DNA of 64,000 bases. Origin: Crickella sp017510505. Its GTDB lineage: Bacteria > Bacillota > Clostridia > Peptostreptococcales > Anaerovoracaceae. Location: positions 86,214 through 150,213 of the forward strand of contig JAFWNE010000024.1 of assembly GCA_017510505.1 (NCBI GenBank), written 5' to 3'. Made by a program: the position numbers and the translations under genes. The number at the start of each line of letters is the position of its first letter. Within the stretch, counting starts at the first letter, position 1. Below the pieces are notes generated by a model, which was not told the DNA's origin, did not search any database, and saw only the letters and a program-made list of their open reading frames with translations. Shown one piece after another: positions 8,972 to 17,916 of the stretch.

Positions 8972-9313
8972 GTTTTGGGCAGACCAGGCGATCGCGTGCT
9001 TATGCATGAGGAAAGTCCGGGCTCCGCAGGGCAGGGATGACGGATAACGTCCGCCGCAGGTAACTGTAGGGAAAGTGCAACAGAAACATTCCGCCGAAAC
9101 GGGTAATGCCGTGGTAAGGTTGAAATGGTGAGGTAAGAGCTCACCGGGGCTGTGGAGACACAGCTGCCGTGTAAACCCCATCCGGAGCAAGACAAAAAGG
9201 GCATTTTGTGGCGCGGCCCGTGTCCGCCCTAGGTATGTCGCATGAGGCTGCAGGCAACTGCAGTCCAAGATGGATGATCGTCAGATACAGAACCCGGCTT
9301 ACGGTCTGCCCGG
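8972..9313 (+). ncRNA. rnpB: RNase P RNA, type A
   Basis: This is the catalytic RNA of ribonuclease P, which removes tRNA 5' leaders. The 5' GGGCAGACC (8978-8986) pairs with GGTCTGCCC (9303-9311) to form helix P1. The conserved P4 strand GAGGAAAGTCCGGGCTC is near 9008 and its partner ACAGAACCCGGCTTA near 9287. The internal GTAAACCCCATCCGGAGCAAGAC is characteristic of ancestral type A RNAs rather than the Bacillus type B. The length of about 335-340 nt is normal. No clear terminator follows, so the transcript may read into the activase gene whose Shine-Dalgarno lies about 20 bases downstream. Confidence 0.95.
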
Positions 9314-9339
9314 AACACTGATTTATTTAGAGGAGAGTT

Positions 9340-12300
9340 ATGCATCCAAGACTTGGTATAGATGTAGGATCAACGACAGTAAAACTCGTTCTGCTTGACG
9401 AGTCGGATAAGGTCATTTATTCGAAGTACGAGAGACATATGTCCAATGTGTTCGAAAAGGCCGGAGAACTTCTTAAGCAGATGAGGGAAGAATTGGGAGA
9501 TATTACCGTCAGACCTGTTATCACAGGTTCCGGCGGGCTTTCGCTTGCTGATCTTTTAGGCATCAGATTCGAGCAGGAAGTAATAGCCTGCAGCAGGGCT
9601 GTAGAGGAACTTATCCCTGAGACAGATGTTGCCATTGAACTGGGAGGCGAGGACGCGAAGATAACGTTCTACGGATCTTCCGTGGAGCAGAGGATGAACG
9701 GGACCTGCGCAGGAGGCACGGGAGCTTTCATCGACCAGATGGCCGTACTTCTCAACACGGACGCTGGCGGTCTCAACGAAGCTGCAAAGGACCATACGAT
9801 AATCTATCCTATAGCTTCACGCTGCGGAGTTTTTGCCAAAACCGACATACAGCCTCTTATCAATGACGGCGCTAAGACGGAGGATATAGCAGCTTCAATA
9901 TTCCAGGCTGTCGTCAATCAGATGATATCTGGTCTTGCCTGCGGTCATCCTATTAGAGGCAAGGTAGCGTTCCTGGGCGGTCCGCTTGAATACCTTTCCG
10001 AACTCAGAAAAAGATTCATTGAGACTCTTGATCTTTCTGATGATGAAGTCGTATTTCCGGAAAACGCCAAGTTCTTTGTAGCTATAGGCGCTGCTTATCT
10101 TGCCGGTAAAAAGAACCCGGTAAACCTTGACTCCCTGATCTCCAAACTCGAGAACGCTGCGCCGGATGACATTTCCGACACCAAGTATCTCAGGCCGCTG
10201 TTCGAGAATGAAAAAGAACTGACTGAGTTCAGGGAGCGCCATGCAAGAGCCACTGTACCGAGAGGCGATCTTTCGAAAGCCGAGGGCGCTGTGTTCCTTG
10301 GCATAGACGCCGGCTCTACTACTACCAAGGCTGCGCTAATCAATAAAGACAAGGAACTCCTTTATGAGCATTACAGCAACAACGAAGGCGATCCCCTTGA
10401 AGTAGTAAGACAGGTTCTGAAGGAGATCTACACGTCTCTGCCTGATGGAGCATACATTGGCCGTTCAGTTGTAACGGGATACGGAGAAGGCCTCGTGCAG
10501 GCAGCGTACGGGATCGATGCCGGCGAGATAGAGACAATGGCTCACTACAAAGCGGCGAGCCAGTTCCTGCCTGAGGTCAGTTTCATACTCGATATCGGCG
10601 GCCAGGACATGAAGTGCATGCAGATCAAAGACGGGGCGATCAGCAGCATCATGCTGAACGAGGCCTGCTCATCCGGATGCGGCTCGTTCATCGAAACATA
10701 CGCCAAGTCTGTGAGCATGAGCGTGCCGGAATTCGCCCGTGAAGCGCTGAAGTCGCAGAAGCCTGTCGACCTCGGAACACGCTGCACGGTCTTCATGAAC
10801 TCCAAGGTGAAACAGGCGCAGAAGGAAGGCTCGTCCATAGCGGATATTTCCGCGGGACTTTCGTACTCTGTAATCAAGAACGCGCTGTACAAGGTCATCA
10901 AGCTGCGCAACCCGTCGGATACAGGTCCGAACGTCGTAGTGCAGGGAGGAACGTTCCTCAACGAAGCTGTTCTGAGAAGCATCGAGATCATTCTTGAAAA
11001 GAATGTCATCAGACCCGACATCTCAGGACTCATGGGAGCATACGGATCGGCGATAATCGCCTGCGACAGTTACGTCGAAGGCGAACGTTCAGGCGTGCTT
11101 CCGCTTGACAAGGTAGACAGCTTCAGCGTCACGACATCCAACGCCAGATGCGGACGCTGCGGCAACAACTGTCTGCTCACTATCTCAAGATTTGCCGACG
11201 GCGGAAGATACATAACAGGCAACAGATGCGAAAAAGGCGCCGGAGCTTCAACGAAAAAATCAGAGCTTCCGAACCTCTACAAAATCAAGAGCGACCTGCT
11301 GTTCAACAGGCCTGTCCTTGAGGAAGATGAGGCAAAGAGGGGAGTAATAGGCATACCGAGAGTACTCAACATGTATGAGAACTACCCGTTCTGGCATGCC
11401 TTCTTTACCAAGCTGGGATTCAGGGTCATTCTTAGTCCGCCGACAAACAAGGATATATATCAGAGCGGCATGGATACGATATCTTCGGATACCGCGTGCT
11501 ACCCGGCAAAGGTGGTACACGGCCACATAAAGTGGCTCGTCGAAAACGGCGTCAAGAGGATATTCTATCCTTCGATAAACTTCGAAGCGGTAGAGGACAG
11601 AACAGCGCCTAACCACTTCAACTGCCCTGTAGTCGCGACGTATCCTGAGGTCATTGACAAAAACATGGCGGATTACTTCTATCAGCATGATGTGGAGTTC
11701 TATCATCCGTTCGTGCCATATGACAACGACTCCAGATTCATCAGCGAAATGACCAAGTTCTTCTCCGGAAGCAGGAGCGTGGACAATGAAGCGGCCGAGA
11801 ACGTCGTGAAGAGCTACAGGCTCGGAAAAGATGAACGCGACTATTCGCTCTTCGGCATCGACACCGACATCCTTGAGATCGAGCACGCTCTGACAGCGGG
11901 AAGATCCGCTCAGAAAGCGTATAAGAGAAGGGTAGCAGAGGCAGGAGAAACCGCGATCGAATACATGAAAGAACACGGCAAGAAGGGCATTATACTGTCC
12001 GGAAGGCCTTATCATATCGACCCTGAGATCAATCACGGCATTGATGAACTCATAACGCAGCAGGACATGGTCGTCCTTTCCGAAGACTCTGTCAGCTGGA
12101 AGATCAAGACCGCCAGGCCGGTCCGCATACTCGACCAGTGGGTATACCATTCGAGACTTTATAAAGCAGCGATATTCGCGGGCCAGAACGACGATATTGA
12201 AGTCATCCAGCTCAACTCGTTCGGATGCGGTCTCGATGCCGTAACGACAGATGAGGTAGATGAACTGCTGCAGCAGAACGACAAGCTTTATACAGTTCTG

Positions 12301-13746
12301 AAGATAGACGAAGGCGCTAACCTGGGAGCAGCGAGGATAAGGATAAGATCCCTCAAGGCTGCCCTTGACGAGCGTCAGAAACTCGGCACAAAAGCAAAAA
12401 ACGTCAATAAGCCGTATAAGCGCAAGCTCTTCACCAGGGAGATGAGAAACGACGGCTATACTCTACTGGTGCCGCAGATGTCGCCTATACACTTCCAGTA
12501 CTTCGAGCCTGTACTGAAGGCTGCCGGCTACAATGCCGTGCTTCTGCCTGCCGTAACAAAGGAATCCGAAGAGGAAGGCTTAAGGTACGTCAACAACGAC
12601 GCGTGCTATCCGACCATAGTCACCCTTGGACAGATCATATACGCGCTTAAATCCGGCGAATACGATCTTTCGAAGACCGGAGTATTCATGTCTCAGACGG
12701 GCGGCGGATGCCGGGCCAGCAATTATGTCGCGCTTCTGCGAAAGGCTCTCAAGGATCTCGGGATGGAGCAGATACCTGTCATCTCGTTCAACATGGTAGG
12801 CCTTGAACGCAATCCGGGCTTCTCCATAACGCCGAGACTGGCTCTTTCGCTGGTTTACGGAGCTCTTTACGGAGACCTGATGATGAAGTGTCTCTACAGG
12901 ATAAGACCTTATGAGATCGAAAAAGGCTCCGCACAGTCAGTCATGGATTCATGGTTCGACAAGATAGTCAGAAACTGCGGAGACCTTAACAAAAAGACAT
13001 TCATAAAGAATCTGAACGATATCATAAGGGATTTCGACAGCATTCCGATACATGAGGACATGGTAAAACCGAGAGTAGGTATCGTAGGTGAGATCCTTGT
13101 CAAATACCATCCGAACGCAAACAATAATCTTGTTGAGACTATCGAAGCGGAAGGCGGAGAAGCCGTCGTACCATCGTTCATCGACTTCTTTGAGTACGGC
13201 TTTATAAACAAGGTCTATAATTACAACAACCTTTCCGGGACATGGAAGGACATGGCGATCAACAAGATGCTCCTGAGCTTCATTGAATCTTACAAGAAGC
13301 ATTCCAGAGAGGCCTGCAGAAACAGCAAGCGCTTCGATCCTGATCCGCGCATCGAAGAGACCGCAAGAAATGCCGAAAGGTTCATTTCCATCGGAAATCA
13401 GTGTGGAGAGGGATGGCTCCTGACCGGTGAGATGGTGGATCTCATAGACAGCGGAGTCAAAAACATACTTTGTCTGCAGCCGTTTGCCTGCCTGCCAAAT
13501 CATGTAGCAGGCAAGGGCATGCTGAAGGCTCTCAGACAGTATGATGAGAAAGCGAATATCGTCGCCATAGACTTTGACCCGGGCGCTTCGACGGTAAACC
13601 AGCTCAACAGGATAAAGCTAATGATGTCCACCGCCTTCAAGAATCTTGAAGATGAGAAAGCATCGTACTATAATAAAAACGTAATCGAAAGGGCTGCAGG
13701 ACAGGTTTTGCAGGCCGCAAAGAAAAAAATCAGAACAAGGAGGTGA
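9340..13746 (+). CDS. giant 2-hydroxyacyl-CoA dehydratase activase-like protein (BadF/BadG/BcrA/BcrD ATPase family)
   Basis: This 1468-residue cytoplasmic protein has two ASKHA ATPase modules in tandem: GIDVGSTTVKLVLLDE at residue 6 and GIDAGSTTTKAALINK at about 325. Each has the cysteine motifs expected for an activator-type [4Fe-4S] cluster: TCAGGTGAFID with SRCGVFAKTD in the first, ACSSGCGSFIE with TRCTVFMNSK in the second. A cysteine knot RCGRCGNNC ... RCEKGA follows near 600. The C-terminal half resembles DUF2229 and the HgdB-like dehydratase component. Such fusions are widespread in anaerobic Firmicutes but their substrate is unknown. AGGAG lies 4 bases before the ATG. The last codons form the Shine-Dalgarno of yebC. 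Confidence 0.85.
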   Translation: MHPRLGIDVGSTTVKLVLLDESDKVIYSKYERHMSNVFEKAGELLKQMREELGDITVRPVITGSGGLSLADLLGIRFEQEVIACSRAVEELIPETDVAIELGGEDAKITFYGSSVEQRMNGTCAGGTGAFIDQMAVLLNTDAGGLNEAAKDHTIIYPIASRCGVFAKTDIQPLINDGAKTEDIAASIFQAVVNQMISGLACGHPIRGKVAFLGGPLEYLSELRKRFIETLDLSDDEVVFPENAKFFVAIGAAYLAGKKNPVNLDSLISKLENAAPDDISDTKYLRPLFENEKELTEFRERHARATVPRGDLSKAEGAVFLGIDAGSTTTKAALINKDKELLYEHYSNNEGDPLEVVRQVLKEIYTSLPDGAYIGRSVVTGYGEGLVQAAYGIDAGEIETMAHYKAASQFLPEVSFILDIGGQDMKCMQIKDGAISSIMLNEACSSGCGSFIETYAKSVSMSVPEFAREALKSQKPVDLGTRCTVFMNSKVKQAQKEGSSIADISAGLSYSVIKNALYKVIKLRNPSDTGPNVVVQGGTFLNEAVLRSIEIILEKNVIRPDISGLMGAYGSAIIACDSYVEGERSGVLPLDKVDSFSVTTSNARCGRCGNNCLLTISRFADGGRYITGNRCEKGAGASTKKSELPNLYKIKSDLLFNRPVLEEDEAKRGVIGIPRVLNMYENYPFWHAFFTKLGFRVILSPPTNKDIYQSGMDTISSDTACYPAKVVHGHIKWLVENGVKRIFYPSINFEAVEDRTAPNHFNCPVVATYPEVIDKNMADYFYQHDVEFYHPFVPYDNDSRFISEMTKFFSGSRSVDNEAAENVVKSYRLGKDERDYSLFGIDTDILEIEHALTAGRSAQKAYKRRVAEAGETAIEYMKEHGKKGIILSGRPYHIDPEINHGIDELITQQDMVVLSEDSVSWKIKTARPVRILDQWVYHSRLYKAAIFAGQNDDIEVIQLNSFGCGLDAVTTDEVDELLQQNDKLYTVLKIDEGANLGAARIRIRSLKAALDERQKLGTKAKNVNKPYKRKLFTREMRNDGYTLLVPQMSPIHFQYFEPVLKAAGYNAVLLPAVTKESEEEGLRYVNNDACYPTIVTLGQIIYALKSGEYDLSKTGVFMSQTGGGCRASNYVALLRKALKDLGMEQIPVISFNMVGLERNPGFSITPRLALSLVYGALYGDLMMKCLYRIRPYEIEKGSAQSVMDSWFDKIVRNCGDLNKKTFIKNLNDIIRDFDSIPIHEDMVKPRVGIVGEILVKYHPNANNNLVETIEAEGGEAVVPSFIDFFEYGFINKVYNYNNLSGTWKDMAINKMLLSFIESYKKHSREACRNSKRFDPDPRIEETARNAERFISIGNQCGEGWLLTGEMVDLIDSGVKNILCLQPFACLPNHVAGKGMLKALRQYDEKANIVAIDFDPGASTVNQLNRIKLMMSTAFKNLEDEKASYYNKNVIERAAGQVLQAAKKKIRTRR

Positions 13747-13752
13747 CTGCCA

Positions 13753-14472
13753 ATGGGCAGACACGGGACTATTGCAAACAGAAAATCGGCGCAGGACTCA
13801 AAACGTTCTGCAATGTTCACCAAGTATTCGAGGCAGATCATCGTTGCCGCAAAGGCCGGCGGAGATCCGGACTTCAATCCTTCACTGAGAGTAGCCATCG
13901 ACAAGGCAAAAGCCATAGGCATGCCTAACGACAACATCAACCGCGCGATCAAGAAAGGAACCGGAGAACTCGGCGGAGAATCATACGAAGAGCTGCAGTT
14001 TGAGGGTTACGGTCCAAGCGGAGTCGCTGTTATCGTTGAAGCGCTTACAGACAACAAGAACAGAACCGCTTCATTCGTACGGTCGGTATTCGACAAGAAC
14101 GGCGGCAATCTCGGAACTCCGGGCTGCGTATCGTATATGTTCAGCCGCAAGGGAGTAGTTATCATTGATTCCGAAGGACTCGACGAGGATGAGGTAATGA
14201 TGGTAGCTCTTGACGCGGGCGCTGATGACATGGTCGTAAACGATGACAATTTCGAGATCCTTACTGATCCTGCCGCTTTCAACGATGTCCATCAGGCTAT
14301 CAAAGAAGCCGGATATGAGATCTTCGAGGCAGAGATCGAGCAGATTCCTTCGATGGAAGCCAATGTCACTGATGAGAGCGCCATCAAGTCTTTGACAAAG
14401 TTGATCACATCACTTGAGGACAACGACGATGTTCAGAAAGTATACTTCAACTGCGATCTCGATCTTGAGTAA
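13753..14472 (+). CDS. yebC: YebC/PmpR-family translation and regulatory protein
   Basis: This 239-residue protein starts with the hallmark MGRHGTIANRKSAQDSKRS and has the family segment IKKGTGELGGESYEELQFEGYGP at about 70. YebC proteins were described as DNA-binding regulators; recent work links YebC-type proteins to resolving ribosome stalling at proline-rich stretches, so its role here could be either. The ATG has a near-perfect Shine-Dalgarno AAGGAGGTGA built from the last two codons and stop of the upstream gene, so the two genes are co-transcribed. The 6S RNA gene follows, with its promoter overlapping the yebC stop. Confidence 0.92.
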   Translation: MGRHGTIANRKSAQDSKRSAMFTKYSRQIIVAAKAGGDPDFNPSLRVAIDKAKAIGMPNDNINRAIKKGTGELGGESYEELQFEGYGPSGVAVIVEALTDNKNRTASFVRSVFDKNGGNLGTPGCVSYMFSRKGVVIIDSEGLDEDEVMMVALDAGADDMVVNDDNFEILTDPAAFNDVHQAIKEAGYEIFEAEIEQIPSMEANVTDESAIKSLTKLITSLEDNDDVQKVYFNCDLDLE

Positions 14473-14492
14473 CAGAAACCGGTAAATACTGT
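14465..14492 (+). promoter_or_regulatory. probable promoter for 6S RNA
   Basis: TTGAGT (14465-14470), 16-base spacer, TACTGT (14487-14492), placing the start at about 14498, the first paired base of the 6S terminal stem. It overlaps the yebC stop codon. The hexamers are moderate matches. Confidence 0.5.
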
Positions 14493-14496
14493 ATCC

Positions 14497-14679
14497 AATC
14501 CTGGAATATGCGTAAAAGTCTTCTTAATTGAACCTACACATACTTAAAGGGATTCCGATGCGGACGCGTTATGTAAAGCCTCCTATGAGAGGACTACAGA
14601 AGCCAGGCTCAGGAAGTACCCACCTTATCCATTAACGATAGGGCGTCAATTAAAGGCTTAACGGTATTCCGGGTTTTTT
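14497..14679 (+). ncRNA. ssrS: 6S RNA
   Basis: This 234-bp gap holds no open frame but a structured RNA of about 183 nt. AATCC-T-GGAATA at the 5' end pairs with TATTCC-GGGTT at the 3' end with one bulge, giving the closing stem, followed by a T run (14674-14679) as in an intrinsic terminator. The internal TTGAACCTACACATACTTAA and AAGGGATTCC resemble the central-bubble region of Bacillus-type 6S RNA as I remember it. 6S RNA binds the housekeeping RNA polymerase holoenzyme as a promoter mimic. An alternative is another structured regulatory RNA; a covariance-model search would decide. Confidence 0.72.
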
Positions 14680-14705
14680 ATTAACCAACTTGAAAAGGAG
14701 AAAAA

Positions 14706-14984
14706 ATGAAAGTGCAGATGACCCCGGAGCAGAAAGAAAAACAGATCAGGAAAGAGGCTAAAGCAACTATCCTGCTGTTCCTTATCTGCTTCATATGGAA
14801 TGTAGGCTTTGCCTACGGTCTGTCGGGCACGGGTGCCAGACTATTCGGCCTGCCTGTATGGTGGCTGGTCAGCACACCGGGAATGTTCGTCATTGCCGTC
14901 ATAGGCGTAGTCTTTCTGCTGAAAAAGGTATTTGTGAACTTCGACCTCGAAGACACAGAGAAAGGGGGCAGCAATGATGACTAA
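14706..14984 (+). CDS. yhdT: YhdT-like small membrane protein (DUF997)
   Basis: This 92-residue protein has two predicted membrane helices (about 22-44 and 52-73) after a charged N-terminus, and resembles the YhdT family found beside sodium/pantothenate symporters. Its role is unknown; it is presumed to be an accessory of the symporter. AAAAGGAG precedes the ATG by 6 bases. It overlaps the following symporter gene by 11 bases, consistent with coupled translation. It is the first gene after the 6S RNA terminator. Confidence 0.75.
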   Translation: MKVQMTPEQKEKQIRKEAKATILLFLICFIWNVGFAYGLSGTGARLFGLPVWWLVSTPGMFVIAVIGVVFLLKKVFVNFDLEDTEKGGSNDD

Positions 14985-16503
14985 AAAAGCAGCTGTCCTC
15001 ATAATTCTTATTTTTTATCTGCTGATCAACCTCCTGCTCGGTATAAGGGCAAGCAGAAGATCGGCAAAAGAGAATGCTGAAAAAGGGTTTCTGGCAAATT
15101 ATTTCGCCGGTTCCCGCAGCATGGGCGGACTTGTTCTGGCGATGACACTGGTAGCAACATATACAAGCGCGAGCTCTTTCCTGGGAGGACCGGGACTGGC
15201 CTCAAGTTTCGGCATGTCATGGTCATGGGTTGCCGGAGTACAGATAGGCGCGACCTTCCTGACTCTCGGAGTTCTTGGAAAGAAATTTGCAATTATAGCC
15301 AGAAGGACCAATTCCGTAACAATAAATGACTATCTGAGAGCGCGGTATGATTCGCCTGCGGTAGTCATACTGTGCGGAGTCGCCATGGTAGTGTTCTTTA
15401 TAACACAGATGATAGCCCAGTTCATTGGCGGAGCAACGCTTATGCAGACTGTTACGGGACTCCCGTACTGGGCAGGGCTGCTGCTCTTCGGTGCTGTCGT
15501 TATTATTTATACTTCAGTCGGAGGTTTCAAAGCTGTAGTGACTACCGACACCATTCAGGGCATTGTAATGACGATAGGAACGTTCCTGCTGTTATTCTTT
15601 GTTATTAGGTCTGCAGGAGGAATGGATAGCATTATAAGCAGCCTGGACGCAGGTAACCCCGGCTGGGACCTCATGGGCAAAGGTGAATACGGAACCGAGA
15701 TAGCTGCCATGAGACCGGGTGCTCTTATATCTTTCTGGGTGCTTGTAGGAATCGCCGTGCTCGGACTTCCTCAGACTGCTGTAAGATGCATGGGATTCAG
15801 GGATACTGAGTCGATGCACAAGGCAATGATATACGGGACAGTTGTTATCGGCATCCTGATGATAGGCATGCATCTTGCCGGTACTCTTGCGTATCCGCTT
15901 CTGCCTGAAGAAGGTCTTGCAAGCACCGATCAGGTGATACCTTACGTTGTGATGAAATACATGCCTGCGTGGGCGGCAGGATTCTTCCTTGCAGCTCCTC
16001 TTGCGGCTGTTATGTCAACTATCGACTCACTGCTGATACTTGCTTCGGCAACTATCATCAAGGATCTGTACGTTCACTATATAAAGAAAGTGCCGTTCGA
16101 CACAAAAGAAGCAGCAAAGCCTGAGTATGACAGCGCATATGACAATGTGCCTAAATACAGCTTCGCTCTTACGGCCGGTATTGGTATCATCGCATGCCTC
16201 CTGGCTCTCAATCCTCCTGATGTCATCGTATGGATCAATCTTTTCGCGTTCGGCGGACTCGAGGCGACTTTCTTCTGGCCGCTCATAGGAGGACTGTACT
16301 GGAAGAAGGGCAACAGTAAGGCCTGCCTTGCATCTGTGATCACAGGACTCGCTGTATTTATATTCTTCAACAGAGTAAAGATCCTGCCGTTTGGCATTCA
16401 TGAGATCATCATTGGTCTTATAGTGAGCGGAATAGTGTATTTCGCTGTCGGAGCTTTCTGCAATGAAGAGCCTGACGCTGAAATGATTAAAAAATGCTTC
16501 TGA
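14974..16503 (+). CDS. panF: sodium/pantothenate symporter (SSS family)
   Basis: This 509-residue integral membrane protein is of the sodium:solute symporter family, with about 13 predicted helices. The motifs YFAGSRSMGGLVLAMTLVATYTSAS and SVGGFKAVVTTDTIQG are typical of the PanF branch. The adjacent YhdT-like gene is the usual partner of panF, which supports pantothenate as substrate. That also fits coaE, the last step of CoA synthesis, about 4 kb downstream. AAGGGGG precedes the start; ATG at 14974 or 14977 are both possible. Other SSS substrates cannot be excluded. Confidence 0.85.
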   Translation: MMTKKAAVLIILIFYLLINLLLGIRASRRSAKENAEKGFLANYFAGSRSMGGLVLAMTLVATYTSASSFLGGPGLASSFGMSWSWVAGVQIGATFLTLGVLGKKFAIIARRTNSVTINDYLRARYDSPAVVILCGVAMVVFFITQMIAQFIGGATLMQTVTGLPYWAGLLLFGAVVIIYTSVGGFKAVVTTDTIQGIVMTIGTFLLLFFVIRSAGGMDSIISSLDAGNPGWDLMGKGEYGTEIAAMRPGALISFWVLVGIAVLGLPQTAVRCMGFRDTESMHKAMIYGTVVIGILMIGMHLAGTLAYPLLPEEGLASTDQVIPYVVMKYMPAWAAGFFLAAPLAAVMSTIDSLLILASATIIKDLYVHYIKKVPFDTKEAAKPEYDSAYDNVPKYSFALTAGIGIIACLLALNPPDVIVWINLFAFGGLEATFFWPLIGGLYWKKGNSKACLASVITGLAVFIFFNRVKILPFGIHEIIIGLIVSGIVYFAVGAFCNEEPDAEMIKKCF

Positions 16504-16557
16504 ATATGGTAAAATCAATTAAATAGTGCAGTTAACGATCAAAAAAGGGAAAGGCCT

Positions 16558-17916
16558 ATGAGCATGAAGATCATCAGTGTTACCGACATAGAAGGTTTTA
16601 AGATCGGCAACGCGGAGAACAAAGAAAAGGGTACGGGCTGCACGGCAATCATATGTGAAGAAGGTGCGGTAGGCGGAGTCGATGTAAGGGGCGGCGGTCC
16701 GGCTACAAGGGAAACGGATCTTCTGAAAAGCGAAAATACTGTCAATTCTGTCAATGCAGTAGTGCTGAGCGGCGGCTCTGCATTCGGCCTTGAGGCTGCT
16801 TCAGGTGTCATGAGAGAGCTGTCCGGCAGAGGCATCGGATTCGACGTTGGTACCGGTATAATGGTACCTATCGTCTGTGGAGCATCTCTCTATGACCTTG
16901 CCGTCGGCGATCCTGCAGCATTTCCTGATGTAAACATGGGAATGATAGCTGCTCAGAACGCTTTTGAAGGCCTGTTCAGTCACGGAAACCACGGCGCAGG
17001 AACAGGAGCGACAGTAGGCAAATACATGGGTCATGACAGAGCAATGAAGTCTGGCCTCGGCACATTCGCCTGCGGAGACGGTTTTGTGGAAGTCGGTGCT
17101 ATTGCTGCAGTCAACGCTATAGGAGACATCTATAACGGCGCGGGCAACATCATCGCCGGACTCAGGTCTGAAGACGGAAAGACTATCTACGGTACCATAA
17201 AGACTCTTAAGGGCATGGTGCATGAAAACGTCAGCCTTATCGATGACAGTACATCATTCATCAACAGATCGGAGATCGAAGAAGCCCTGAAAGATCAGGA
17301 AACGCCTGATACAAATGAGCCTGTTTCAGATGAACCGGTCCGTGAAGAGCCGGCAGTTGAAGAAGCTCCATTGATAGATGAACTTATTGATGAGCCTGCT
17401 CCTGAAGAAGAATTAACTGAAGCGCCTTCAGAGGAAGCTCAGGACGGTTACGAAGAGGATGTTCCGGAAGAGCATGAAGAAGACGAATCGACAGTGCTTG
17501 TCCCTGAAGAAGAGACTTCGAACGAAGAATACACAGTGGAGGAGCCTGCAGAGGAAGAACAGACAGAGGAAGATCCTCCTGCGGAACTCACGCGTGAAGA
17601 GCTTGGATATAACATTGCTTTCAACACGACCATATCCTGCCTTGTGACGAACGCTGCTCTGACGAAATCCCAGGCAAACAAGCTGGCATCGATACTCCAT
17701 GATGCTTACGCAAGAGCTATCAAGCCGGTACACGGAACTCTCGACGGCGACACTGTGTTTGTTCTCGCAACAGGAAAACAGCCGGTCAACTTTGACGCTT
17801 TTGCTGCTCTTGCAACTGACGTGATGCAGTATGCCATTATTGACGGAGCGACTTCCGCAACAGGCGCTTACGGACTTCCTGCGGCAAGGGACATGAACAA
17901 ACCGGAGACAGAATAA
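16558..17916 (+). CDS. P1-family (S58/DmpA-like) peptidase with acidic insert
   Basis: This 452-residue N-terminal-nucleophile hydrolase is of the DmpA/L-aminopeptidase type. Family features are SGGSAFGLEAASGVM (70-84), HGNHGAGTGATVGK (142-155) and AVNAIGDIYN. The C-terminal part resumes at NTTISCLVTNAALTKSQANKLA, where the S58 family self-cleaves into alpha and beta chains. By alignment from memory the new N-terminal nucleophile would be T357. Between the two parts, residues about 241-345 are an insert of mostly Glu, Asp and Pro with no predicted fold, absent from ordinary members of 320-380 residues. The gene follows panF by 54 bases and abuts polA. Substrate unknown; family role is aminopeptidase or amidase. 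Confidence 0.85.
   Translation: MSMKIISVTDIEGFKIGNAENKEKGTGCTAIICEEGAVGGVDVRGGGPATRETDLLKSENTVNSVNAVVLSGGSAFGLEAASGVMRELSGRGIGFDVGTGIMVPIVCGASLYDLAVGDPAAFPDVNMGMIAAQNAFEGLFSHGNHGAGTGATVGKYMGHDRAMKSGLGTFACGDGFVEVGAIAAVNAIGDIYNGAGNIIAGLRSEDGKTIYGTIKTLKGMVHENVSLIDDSTSFINRSEIEEALKDQETPDTNEPVSDEPVREEPAVEEAPLIDELIDEPAPEEELTEAPSEEAQDGYEEDVPEEHEEDESTVLVPEEETSNEEYTVEEPAEEEQTEEDPPAELTREELGYNIAFNTTISCLVTNAALTKSQANKLASILHDAYARAIKPVHGTLDGDTVFVLATGKQPVNFDAFAALATDVMQYAIIDGATSATGAYGLPAARDMNKPETE

Noticed and set aside
11260..12150. 296-codon open frame on the minus strand inside the activase gene
   Set aside because: It is antisense to a clearly conserved domain region; its translation has no family features and its openness follows from the codon bias of the real gene.
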